Part shown: one piece after another, positions 34,296 through 40,807 of the stretch | Layout of the letters: the number at the start of each line of letters is the position of its first letter | Position numbering within the stretch: the stretch's first letter is position 1 | Assembly: GCA_027068915.1 (NCBI GenBank) | Contig: JAMOLT010000016.1 | Coordinates: 1 to 40,807, forward strand | DNA from: Sedimenticola sp. | Lineage (GTDB): Bacteria; Pseudomonadota; Gammaproteobacteria; Chromatiales; Chromatiaceae | Direction: 5' to 3' | DNA: 40,807 nt | Notes under the pieces: model-generated | Told to the model about the DNA's origin: nothing | Seen by the model: the letters and a program-made list of their open reading frames with translations, nothing else | Database searches by the model: none | Translations under genes and position numbers: made by a program

Positions 34296-34403
34296 TGGAA
34301 TGAGTATTGCGGTCGGAAAACAGGCATTTTATCAGGCTGGCGAGGGTAAACGAGCAGTTTTATACAGATATTTCCGCTTATCGCTACCAATGTTCCTGTT
34401 TTA

Positions 34404-34416
34404 TTCTATAATAGAA
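34404..34416 (+). promoter_or_regulatory. Palindrome over the lexA -10 box (candidate LexA operator)
   Basis: TTCTATAATAGAA is a perfect 13-base palindrome around a central A, and its middle is also a TATAAT -10 box (34407-34412). It lies 27 bases upstream of the lexA ATG, where autoregulatory operators sit. It differs from the E. coli CTGT-N8-ACAG box. Operator role is inferred from position and symmetry. Confidence 0.6.
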
Positions 34417-34442
34417 CCAATATAGCACCAAAGGAGCGCAAC

Positions 34443-35066
34443 ATGAGTACGCCCAACCTGACCCGCCGCCAGCAGGAAATCTACGAATACCTCCTCACCC
34501 ATCTGCACGAATTTCCTCACCCACCAACACTGGATGAACTCTGCGACGCCCTGGGGCTGAGTTCCCGCGGTTCCCTGCACAAGCAATTGCAGGCGCTGAT
34601 CAAGGAAGGGCTCATCGAACCCATGCACAACCAGCGCCGGGGGGTGCGTCTTGCCCAGGCGCCAGCGGAAGAGTTCAATTCAGACGAGAACGAGCTGCCC
34701 CTGTACGGGCACATTGCCGCCGGCCAGCCCATCGAGGCCATCGCCAATCCGGAAACCATCACCGTTCCCCCTCCCCTGCGTACCGAAAACCCTTGCTATG
34801 TGCTGGAGGTCAAGGGGGATTCCATGATCGAGGAGGGCATACTGGACGGCGACTGGGTGGTCATCGAGCAACGCGATCACGCCCGCAACGGGGAGATCGT
34901 GGTGGCCCTGGTGGATGGCGAGGAAGCCACCCTCAAACGCATCGAACAGCAGCAGGGAAAGGTTGTTCTGCACCCTGCCAACAGCAACATGCAATCCATG
35001 AGTTTCCTGCCGGAGCAGGTACAGATACAGGGCGTGCTGGTGGGGCAGATGCGGAGCTATCATTGA
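34443..35066 (+). CDS. lexA: LexA repressor
   Basis: SOS-response repressor and self-cleaving protease, 207 residues. The winged helix-turn-helix lies at about 28-55; its recognition helix region, GLSSRGSLHKQLQAL, differs clearly from the E. coli SPNAAEEHLKAL type. The autocleavage site A93-G94 (GHIAAGQP), nucleophile S127 (GDSM) and general base K165 (EATLKR) are all present, so cleavage should work. AAAGGAG lies upstream of the ATG. It is translationally coupled to tag. The divergent recognition helix and the palindrome at its promoter together suggest a non-standard SOS box. Confidence 0.96.
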   Translation: MSTPNLTRRQQEIYEYLLTHLHEFPHPPTLDELCDALGLSSRGSLHKQLQALIKEGLIEPMHNQRRGVRLAQAPAEEFNSDENELPLYGHIAAGQPIEAIANPETITVPPPLRTENPCYVLEVKGDSMIEEGILDGDWVVIEQRDHARNGEIVVALVDGEEATLKRIEQQQGKVVLHPANSNMQSMSFLPEQVQIQGVLVGQMRSYH

Positions 35067-35641
35067 CCATCGTCCGCTGTGCATGGGCGAATGCCAGCCC
35101 CCTGGAGCAGGAATATCATGACCAGGAATGGGGGCAGCCCGTTCATGACGACCGCCTGCTGTTCGAGTCACTGATTCTCGATGGCGCCCAGGCGGGGTTG
35201 AGCTGGGCGCTCATTCTCGGCAAACGCGAGAACTATCGCAAGGCATTCGATTATTTCGATGCCGAGAAAATTTCACGCTACTCTGAAAAAAAGATTGCCG
35301 CTCTACTGGCCAACCCCGGCATTGTCCGCAACCGGCTGAAAGTCCATTCCACGGTGAGCAATGCCCGGGCATTTCTCACCGCGCAGGAAGAACACGGCAG
35401 TTTTGATCGTTATATCTGGCAATTCGTCGGTGGTCAGCCCATTCAAAATGCCTGGAAAACCGATGCGGAGGTGCCTGCCACTTCAGCGGAATCCGATGCC
35501 ATGAGCAAGGATCTGAAGAAAAGAGGTTTCAAATTCGTCGGCTCCACCATCTGCTACGCCTTCATGCAAGCCATGGGCATGGTGAACGATCATGTCATCC
35601 ATTGTCACAAGTATCAGCAGATCAGAAATCTTTCCCCTTAA
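35063..35641 (+). CDS. tag: DNA-3-methyladenine glycosylase I
   Basis: Excises 3-methyladenine from alkylated DNA. A 192-residue protein starting at a TTG (35063-35065) that overlaps the lexA stop codon as TTGA; no ATG can replace it without losing the zinc cysteine. The zinc ligands are C6 and H19 near the N-terminus, and H177 and C181 in NDHVIHC. The family segment GAQAGLSWALILGKRENYRKAFDYF and the C-terminal KKRGFKFVGSTICYAFMQAMGMVNDHV are clear. The base-recognition Glu of E. coli Tag (E38) is Asp40 here. It converges on, and overlaps by 20 bases, the following gene. Confidence 0.94.
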   Translation: MTIVRCAWANASPLEQEYHDQEWGQPVHDDRLLFESLILDGAQAGLSWALILGKRENYRKAFDYFDAEKISRYSEKKIAALLANPGIVRNRLKVHSTVSNARAFLTAQEEHGSFDRYIWQFVGGQPIQNAWKTDAEVPATSAESDAMSKDLKKRGFKFVGSTICYAFMQAMGMVNDHVIHCHKYQQIRNLSP

Positions 35642-36569
35642 TGCTTTTGACCTTTCTCCACAGCCGGTATTTCATGCGGCTTTTCCAGTGATACGCCGTT
35701 CCCTGGCAGGGATATAGGCGGATTTCCTCTGCTGTACGCACCAGGGTGGTGAGCTGGCGCTCCAGTTCACGAATTTCCTGCAGCCAATTTTCTGCATCCA
35801 GCTCCCTGTGGGCCCTGGCCAGCGCATCGATGACCATCACTGAGCGATCAGGATCCATACTTGCCGCGTAGCGTTTCAACCCGGCCAGCAGGCAATACTC
35901 TCCTGCGGTTTCCGCAGGAGCTACGGGCCGCTTTTCAGGAAGCATGCCAGCGCCACTGAACCACAAACCGCTGACCGGCAACCAGCCTTGCGCCTGCCTT
36001 GCCTCGTTCTCTTCCTGCTGGAAAAACAGCATCTGGGTTTCGTTGATGACGCTGCGCCAGAACCTCTCGTCCTTCCCTTGCGGCAGGAAAGAAGCCATGC
36101 TGCGCCCGGCGACCCGGGACAGATCAGCAAAACCGGAACAGACGGGCGTTTGGGTAAACAGATACCAGCGCAGGGGGGAAGCCGCCTTCAGCACCAGCCC
36201 GTCTTCGGCAAAATGCCTGTTGAATGCCGAAATGAAGCGCTCTGCCTGCTGCAAGTCCATCTGCTTTTCCTCCAGGGGGAAAAGCAGCACCTGATCCCGG
36301 TCCGCACGCAGATATACCGGCGCGGCCTGGAGCACCCAGCCGCAAACCTCCTCGCCGCTGTCCGCAAGCCAGCACAAGGGGGCTGCGGCGGGAGCATGTT
36401 CTTGCAGATGGAACAGCCGGAAAAGGTTGGTGTCGAGGTTCCCGGGCGCGACCTTTTTGTCTGCGCGGGCGAGGAGGCGTTCAAGAACAGGAAACCGCGG
36501 AATATCCGCGGTTTCCATGCCGGCAGGCGGCGGTTCCAGAAGATCAGGAACCAATAGATGATGGATCAT
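35622..36569 (-). CDS. Conserved hypothetical protein, often mis-named cofactor-independent phosphoglycerate mutase
   Basis: A 315-residue cytoplasmic protein beginning [17 protein letters not shown]. It matches a gammaproteobacterial family commonly labelled 'phosphoglycerate mutase', seen beside threonine-biosynthesis genes in related genomes. Distinctive stretches are [72 protein letters not shown] and [15 protein letters not shown]. The catalytic residues and metal-binding signatures of true GpmI are not visible, so a mutase role is not supported. Its ATG overlaps the thrC stop by 4 bases, and its 3' end overlaps tag by 20 bases. Function unknown; the N-terminal half may be a regulatory or ligand-binding module. 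Confidence 0.88.
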   Translation of the reverse strand: MIHHLLVPDLLEPPPAGMETADIPRFPVLERLLARADKKVAPGNLDTNLFRLFHLQEHAPAAAPLCWLADSGEEVCGWVLQAAPVYLRADRDQVLLFPLEEKQMDLQQAERFISAFNRHFAEDGLVLKAASPLRWYLFTQTPVCSGFADLSRVAGRSMASFLPQGKDERFWRSVINETQMLFFQQEENEARQAQGWLPVSGLWFSGAGMLPEKRPVAPAETAGEYCLLAGLKRYAASMDPDRSVMVIDALARAHRELDAENWLQEIRELERQLTTLVRTAEEIRLYPCQGTAYHWKSRMKYRLWRKVKSIKGKDF

Positions 36570-37648
36570 CCCTGCATATTGCCCAGAATGGCGTCCTTCA
36601 CCGAGCCAAGGGTGGCTTCAATAACAATCGCAGGATCGGTACATTGCTTGATTGCCGTATCCGGGTCTTTCAATCCGTTGCCGGTAAGGGTGCAGACGAT
36701 CTTGCTGCCTTCGGCAATCTTCCCCGAGCGGATATCCCGCATGGCGCCGGCCAGCGAAGTCGCCGAAGCCGGTTCACAGAACACGCCCTCCATGGTCGCC
36801 AGCATTTTTTGCGCCTTGAGGATCTCTTCATCGCTGAATTCATCGAACCAGCCACCAGACTCTTTCTGCGCATTCCAGGCAAGATCCCAGGACTGGGGAT
36901 GACCGATACGAATGGCGGAAGCGATGGTTTCCGGATGATCCACCGGTTCGCCCCGCACAAAGGGCGCAGCACCGGAAGCCTGGTAGCCCACCATCACTGG
37001 CGCGGAATTTACGATGCCATGATCATGATATTCCTTGTATCCCATCCAGTAGGCGGTGATGTTGCCGGCATTGCCCACCGGCAGACAGTGGTAGTCCGGC
37101 GCCGCTTCCAGTTCTTCAACGATTTCGAATGCCGCTGTTTTCTGCCCCTGAATGCGAAAAGGGTTGATGGAATTGACAATGGTCACCGGGGCTTCATCGG
37201 CAACCTCCTTCACCAGGCGCATGCCATCATCGAAATTGCCACGAATCTGGATGGTCACCGCGCCATACATCATGGTTTGCGCCAGCTTGCCCATGGCGAT
37301 CTTTCCTTCCGGGATCAGCACGAAGGCTTTTATTCCCGCCCGCGCCGCATAGGCCGCTGCGGAAGCGGAAGTGTTTCCCGTGGAAGCACAGATCACCGCC
37401 TTGCTGCCCTCTTCCACCGCCTTGGTGACCGCCATGGTCATGCCCCGGTCCTTGAACGAGCCGGTGGGATTCAGGCCTTCGTATTTGACATAGATGTCCA
37501 CGTCCCTGCCCAGGGCGCGGGGAATGTTGTTGAGCCGGATCAGGGGGGTGTTACCTTCTCCCAGACTGATAATACGGGTGTCATCATGCACCGGCAAACG
37601 GTCACGGTATTTGTTGATCAGGCCGGTGTAACGGGGGCGAAATGGCAT
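36566..37648 (-). CDS. thrC: Threonine synthase
   Basis: Converts O-phosphohomoserine to threonine with pyridoxal phosphate. A 360-residue protein of the shorter, fold-type II class. The N-terminal [16 protein letters not shown] is typical, the PLP lysine is K66 in [10 protein letters not shown], and [17 protein letters not shown] and [12 protein letters not shown] surround the cofactor. It follows hom by 53 bases and overlaps the conserved protein downstream (ATGA), so a hom-thrC unit with a third gene is likely. Confidence 0.97.
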   Translation of the reverse strand: MPFRPRYTGLINKYRDRLPVHDDTRIISLGEGNTPLIRLNNIPRALGRDVDIYVKYEGLNPTGSFKDRGMTMAVTKAVEEGSKAVICASTGNTSASAAAYAARAGIKAFVLIPEGKIAMGKLAQTMMYGAVTIQIRGNFDDGMRLVKEVADEAPVTIVNSINPFRIQGQKTAAFEIVEELEAAPDYHCLPVGNAGNITAYWMGYKEYHDHGIVNSAPVMVGYQASGAAPFVRGEPVDHPETIASAIRIGHPQSWDLAWNAQKESGGWFDEFSDEEILKAQKMLATMEGVFCEPASATSLAGAMRDIRSGKIAEGSKIVCTLTGNGLKDPDTAIKQCTDPAIVIEATLGSVKDAILGNMQG

Positions 37649-37701
37649 GCTCCAAACCTCGAATAAGACTATTGTACTTGGTTGATTGTGATGGGGCGCG
37701 G

Positions 37702-39009
37702 TCAGTCCAGGTATTCTACCCGGATTCGGGAAACGCTTCTTACCGCATCCATGGCAGCGATGGCGGCAAGGGCCCGATTCATATCGCCTTCCAATACCCG
37801 GTGGGTCAGCAGCACCAGGGGCACTTCCGTCTCGCCACCAAGCGGCTCTTTCTGTTTTACCGCTTCGATGCTGATGCCCGACTCTCCCAGAATGCCGGTC
37901 ACCTTCGCCAGTACACCGGGTTTGTCTTCCACGGTAAGCCGCAGATAATAGGCGGTCTCGATCTGATCCATACCCAGCACGGGGAAATCCGACAACTCAT
38001 CCGGCTGGAAGGCCAGATGAGGTACGCGGCTGTCGGGATCGACGGTAAGGGCGCGGGCGATGTCGATGATATCAGCCGCCACCGCAGAGGCGGTAGGCAG
38101 GGAGCCCGCACCCGCGCCGTAATACAAGGTGGAACCCACGGCATCACCTTTTACCAGCACGGCATTCATCACGCCATCTACATTGGCGATGAGGCGGCGC
38201 TCGGGAATCAGCGTGGGATGCACCCGCAGCTCCACGCCCGTGTCAGTGCGGCGCGTAACCCCCAAATGCTTGATGCGGTATCCCAGCTCTTCCGCATACT
38301 CCACATCCTGAGCTTCGATCTTGCCGATGCCTTCGGTGTAGCATTTGTCGAATTGCAGGGGAATACCAAAAGCCAGTGACGCAAGGATGGTGAGCTTGTG
38401 CGCGGCGTCGATGCCCTCCACATCGAAGGTGGGATCGGCTTCGGCATAGCCCAGCTCCTGGGCCTCCTTGAGTACATCGGCAAAATCCCTGCCCTTGTCC
38501 CGCATCTCGGTGAGAATGAAGTTCCCGGTGCCGTTGATGATGCCCGCAATCCATTCGATGTGGTTGGCCGCCAGCCCTTCGCGCAACGCCTTGATAATGG
38601 GAATGCCCCCCGCAACCGCCGCTTCGAAGGCGACGGTGACGCCCTTCGCCTGAGCCGCGCTGAAGATTTCATTGCCATGCAAGGCGATCAGCGCCTTGTT
38701 GGCGGTAACCACATGTTTGCCCTGGGCGATGGCTTCGAGCACCAGCTCCTTGGCCGGGGAATAACCGCCAATAAGCTCCACCACCACATCCACTTCCGGG
38801 TTGCGAACCACCTCGAAGGCATCGTTGGTAATACTCACCTTGTCCAGGCCGTCGATGCCCTTGGGGTCAAACTCCCGCGCCGCAGCATGACTGACCACAA
38901 TATCACGACCGGCGCGGCGGCTGATTTCCGCTGCATTCCGGTGTAGTACATTCATGGTGCCGCCACCGACGGTACCCAATCCCAGCAATCCCACTTTTAC
39001 GGGTTCCAA
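37702..39009 (-). CDS. hom: Homoserine dehydrogenase with C-terminal ACT domain
   Basis: Reduces aspartate semialdehyde to homoserine. 435 residues: the NAD(P) loop GLGTVGGG at 10-17, the VTANKAL motif at 101-107 (K105), and the substrate domain with [17 protein letters not shown] (K205). A C-terminal ACT domain from about 352 ([30 protein letters not shown]) should bind threonine for feedback control. The start is TTG at 39007-39009, with AGGAG seven bases upstream. It is not fused to aspartokinase, as is usual outside the enterics. It lies 27 bases downstream of alaC. Confidence 0.96.
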   Translation of the reverse strand: MEPVKVGLLGLGTVGGGTMNVLHRNAAEISRRAGRDIVVSHAAAREFDPKGIDGLDKVSITNDAFEVVRNPEVDVVVELIGGYSPAKELVLEAIAQGKHVVTANKALIALHGNEIFSAAQAKGVTVAFEAAVAGGIPIIKALREGLAANHIEWIAGIINGTGNFILTEMRDKGRDFADVLKEAQELGYAEADPTFDVEGIDAAHKLTILASLAFGIPLQFDKCYTEGIGKIEAQDVEYAEELGYRIKHLGVTRRTDTGVELRVHPTLIPERRLIANVDGVMNAVLVKGDAVGSTLYYGAGAGSLPTASAVAADIIDIARALTVDPDSRVPHLAFQPDELSDFPVLGMDQIETAYYLRLTVEDKPGVLAKVTGILGESGISIEAVKQKEPLGGETEVPLVLLTHRVLEGDMNRALAAIAAMDAVRSVSRIRVEYLD

Positions 39010-39036
39010 GCTTCTTCTCCTGTTATTTCAAATCTG

Positions 39037-40266
39037 TTACCGGGGCAATAATGCCAGCCGGTTTTCCTGCAAAACGCCGTCCTTGCGAAACATATCCCGA
39101 ATACCGCGCACGGCCTGGCGGGTGCGATGTTCGTTTTCGATCAGCCCGAAGCGCACATGGCTGTCGCCATATTCGCCGAAGCCGATACCGGGAGACACAG
39201 CCACCTTGGCATCGATGAGCAATTTCTTGGAAAACTCCAAAGAGCCCATATCCAAATACGCCTCAGGAATCGGTGCCCATACAAACATGGTGGCCTTGGG
39301 CCGCTCCACGGCCCAGCCGATGTTGTTCAGCCCGTCGCAAAGCACATTGCGTCGGGACTCGTACATGCCCCGGATATCCGCCACGCATTCCTGGGGGCCT
39401 TCCAGGGCGGCAATGGCCGCCACCTGAATCGGCGTGAACATACCGTAGTCCAGATAGGATTTCATCCGTGCCAACGCCGCCACCAGGGTCTTGTTGCCGC
39501 ACATGAAACCTACGCGCCAACCGGGCATATTGTAGCTTTTCGACAGGGAAAAAAACTCCACCGCAATCTCTTCCGCTCCCGGCACTTGCAGAATCGAGGG
39601 CGCTTTGTAGCCATCGAATACTATATCCGCATAAGCCAGGTCATGAATCACCCAGATATTGTGCTCCCTGGCAATCTCCACCACCTTTTCAAAGAAATCC
39701 AGATCCACACACTGGCTGGTCGGGTTACCGGGAAAATTGATCACCAGCATTTTTGGCCGGGGCCAGGAGGCCTTGATGGCCTCTTCCAGCTTCTCGAAAA
39801 AATCCACACCTTCCACCAGAGGCACATGACGCACATCGGCTCCGGCGATAACAAAGCCCCAGGGATGGATGGGATAGGCGGGATTGGGCACCAGCACCGA
39901 GTCCCCCGGCCCCACGCAGGCCAGGGCCAGATGCGCCAGCCCCTCCTTGGAGCCGATGGTGACGATAGCCTGGGTTTCAGGATCCAGCTCCACTTCATAA
40001 CGGTCCCTGTACCAGTTGCAAATGGCCCTGCGCAAGCGAGGGATACCCTTGGACATGGAATAGCGGTGGGTATCCTTGCGCTGGGCGGCCTCGCACAGTT
40101 TGTCCACGATATGCTGGGGTGTACCCTGATCGGGATTGCCCATGCCAAAATCAATGATGTCCTCACCCCGCGCCCGCGCTTCCGCCTTCAATTCATTGAC
40201 GATGGCGAAAACATAGGGCGGCAACCGCTTGATGCGGCGGAATTCTTCCATTTCAGGGGTGGACAC
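39037..40266 (-). CDS. alaC: Alanine transaminase, AlaC type
   Basis: A 409-residue class I/II aminotransferase that transfers the alanine amino group to 2-oxoglutarate (and the reverse). Its sequence follows E. coli AlaC closely: [69 protein letters not shown] is present, and the PLP lysine K243 is in [15 protein letters not shown]. The start is GTG at 40264-40266, preceded by GAGG; an ATG five codons later is an alternative. First of the minus-strand alaC-hom-thrC run, whose products share amino-acid precursors. Confidence 0.95.
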   Translation of the reverse strand: MSTPEMEEFRRIKRLPPYVFAIVNELKAEARARGEDIIDFGMGNPDQGTPQHIVDKLCEAAQRKDTHRYSMSKGIPRLRRAICNWYRDRYEVELDPETQAIVTIGSKEGLAHLALACVGPGDSVLVPNPAYPIHPWGFVIAGADVRHVPLVEGVDFFEKLEEAIKASWPRPKMLVINFPGNPTSQCVDLDFFEKVVEIAREHNIWVIHDLAYADIVFDGYKAPSILQVPGAEEIAVEFFSLSKSYNMPGWRVGFMCGNKTLVAALARMKSYLDYGMFTPIQVAAIAALEGPQECVADIRGMYESRRNVLCDGLNNIGWAVERPKATMFVWAPIPEAYLDMGSLEFSKKLLIDAKVAVSPGIGFGEYGDSHVRFGLIENEHRTRQAVRGIRDMFRKDGVLQENRLALLPR

Positions 40267-40424
40267 AGGAAACCTCTAGCAAGCTGGAAATCTAGGCAAA
40301 CGAGTAAAGTACATGAGCAGGAAGGAAAATTCAATTGGCGCGCACATGCCGCTGCCCTCCGGGCTGCGTGAATGGACAGCAACCCCTTCCTGGTTTGCCT
40401 GTCGTACAATGGCCGCGCCCAAGG

Positions 40425-40430
40425 TATGAT
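40425..40430 (+). promoter_or_regulatory. Putative -10 box (TATGAT) of the Mth938-domain gene
   Basis: TATGAT ends 7 bases before the ATG at 40438, with no ribosome-binding sequence between, so a leaderless mRNA is possible. A TCGTAC at 40402-40407 stands at 17-base spacing but is a poor -35. Confidence 0.4.
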
Positions 40431-40437
40431 AGCGGCC

Positions 40438-40806
40438 ATGAAATTCGCCCAGGATCAAGTCAACAGCAGATACCTCATCGAGGCTTATGAGGCTGGCTGC
40501 ATTCACATCGGCAACACAGAGTTCCGGCACAACCTGTTGCTGATGCCGGAAAAACTGCGCGATCCCTGGGAGCTGCAAGCCATACAGGATCTTTCGGAAA
40601 AACACCTTTCCCTGCTGGCGGCATACCGGCCGGACATTGTCCTTCTGGGCAGTGGAGAACGGCAGTTGTTTCCTCATCCATCGGTTTTTGCACCATTGAT
40701 GCAGGCAGGCATTGGTTACGAAGTGATGCCCACTCATGCGGCATGCCGCACTTACAATATATTGCTGGCGGAAGACCGGCAGGTTCTGGCTGCCCTCATC
40801 CTCTAG
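40438..40806 (+). CDS. Mth938 (DUF498) domain protein
   Basis: A 122-residue protein from the ATG at 40438; the frame is open further left, but residues before it look non-coding. It matches the Mth938/NDUFAF3-like domain: GCIHIGNTEFRHNLLLMPEKL, RPDIVLLGSGERQLFPHPSVFAPLMQAGIGYEVMPTHAACRTYNILLAEDRQVLAALIL. Bacterial members have no established function; the eukaryotic relative assists respiratory complex I assembly. It is complete, ending at 40804-40806, one base before the window edge, and is divergent from alaC across 171 bases. Confidence 0.92.
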   Translation: MKFAQDQVNSRYLIEAYEAGCIHIGNTEFRHNLLLMPEKLRDPWELQAIQDLSEKHLSLLAAYRPDIVLLGSGERQLFPHPSVFAPLMQAGIGYEVMPTHAACRTYNILLAEDRQVLAALIL

Positions 40807-40807
40807 T

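Overview
The window is ordinary chromosome of a gammaproteobacterium, probably an environmental lineage near the sulfur-oxidising or purple-sulfur groups. The evidence is gene order: comEC-exbB-exbD-lpxK-trm112-kdsB next to lolC-lolD, the LexA type, an AlaC/homoserine dehydrogenase/threonine synthase block, and a glutaminyl-tRNA synthetase. The genus cannot be fixed from this sequence alone. Genes are tightly packed, many overlap by 1-20 bases, and GTG or TTG starts are common. I saw no insertion sequence, prophage, CRISPR array or rRNA, and no gap longer than 300 bases lacks a gene.

Layout. 1-9304: envelope and lipid A genes, mostly on the minus strand: kdsB (cut by the window edge), a Trm112-like small protein, lpxK, exbD, exbB and comEC. 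A plus-strand DUF2062 membrane protein follows, then lolD with a single LolC/E-type partner, then a polyphosphate kinase 2 gene co-transcribed with a very Lys/Ala-rich protein. 9471-12538: a plus-strand run of a small exported protein, a degenerate TrpD-like protein, a Rieske ferredoxin and a TPR protein, the last three translationally coupled. 12660-17016: a minus-strand trio of outer-membrane barrel, LolA-like periplasmic protein and RND/MMPL transporter that looks like a lipid or hydrophobic-cargo shuttle. 17083-21701: a tiny membrane protein, an exported unknown, and mfd.

21871-30753 is the accessory region. A two-gene plus-strand unit (membrane alkaline-phosphatase-superfamily enzyme, radical SAM enzyme) converges on a four-gene minus-strand unit (phosphomannomutase/phosphoglucomutase, tandem-domain sulfotransferase, membrane-tethered Cys-rich unknown, sulfotransferase fused to a beta-rich domain). 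I read this as an uncharacterised system that modifies an envelope glycan or lipid, with sulfation as one step. It is the best candidate for an undescribed system in the window.

30872-40806 is housekeeping. A complete tRNA-Ala/tRNA-Glu transcription unit has a near-consensus promoter and a perfect hairpin terminator. It is followed by overlapping gltX-glnS, a lexA-tag pair with a palindrome over the lexA -10 box, a minus-strand hom-thrC unit with a conserved protein of the mis-named phosphoglycerate mutase family, alaC, and an Mth938-domain protein.
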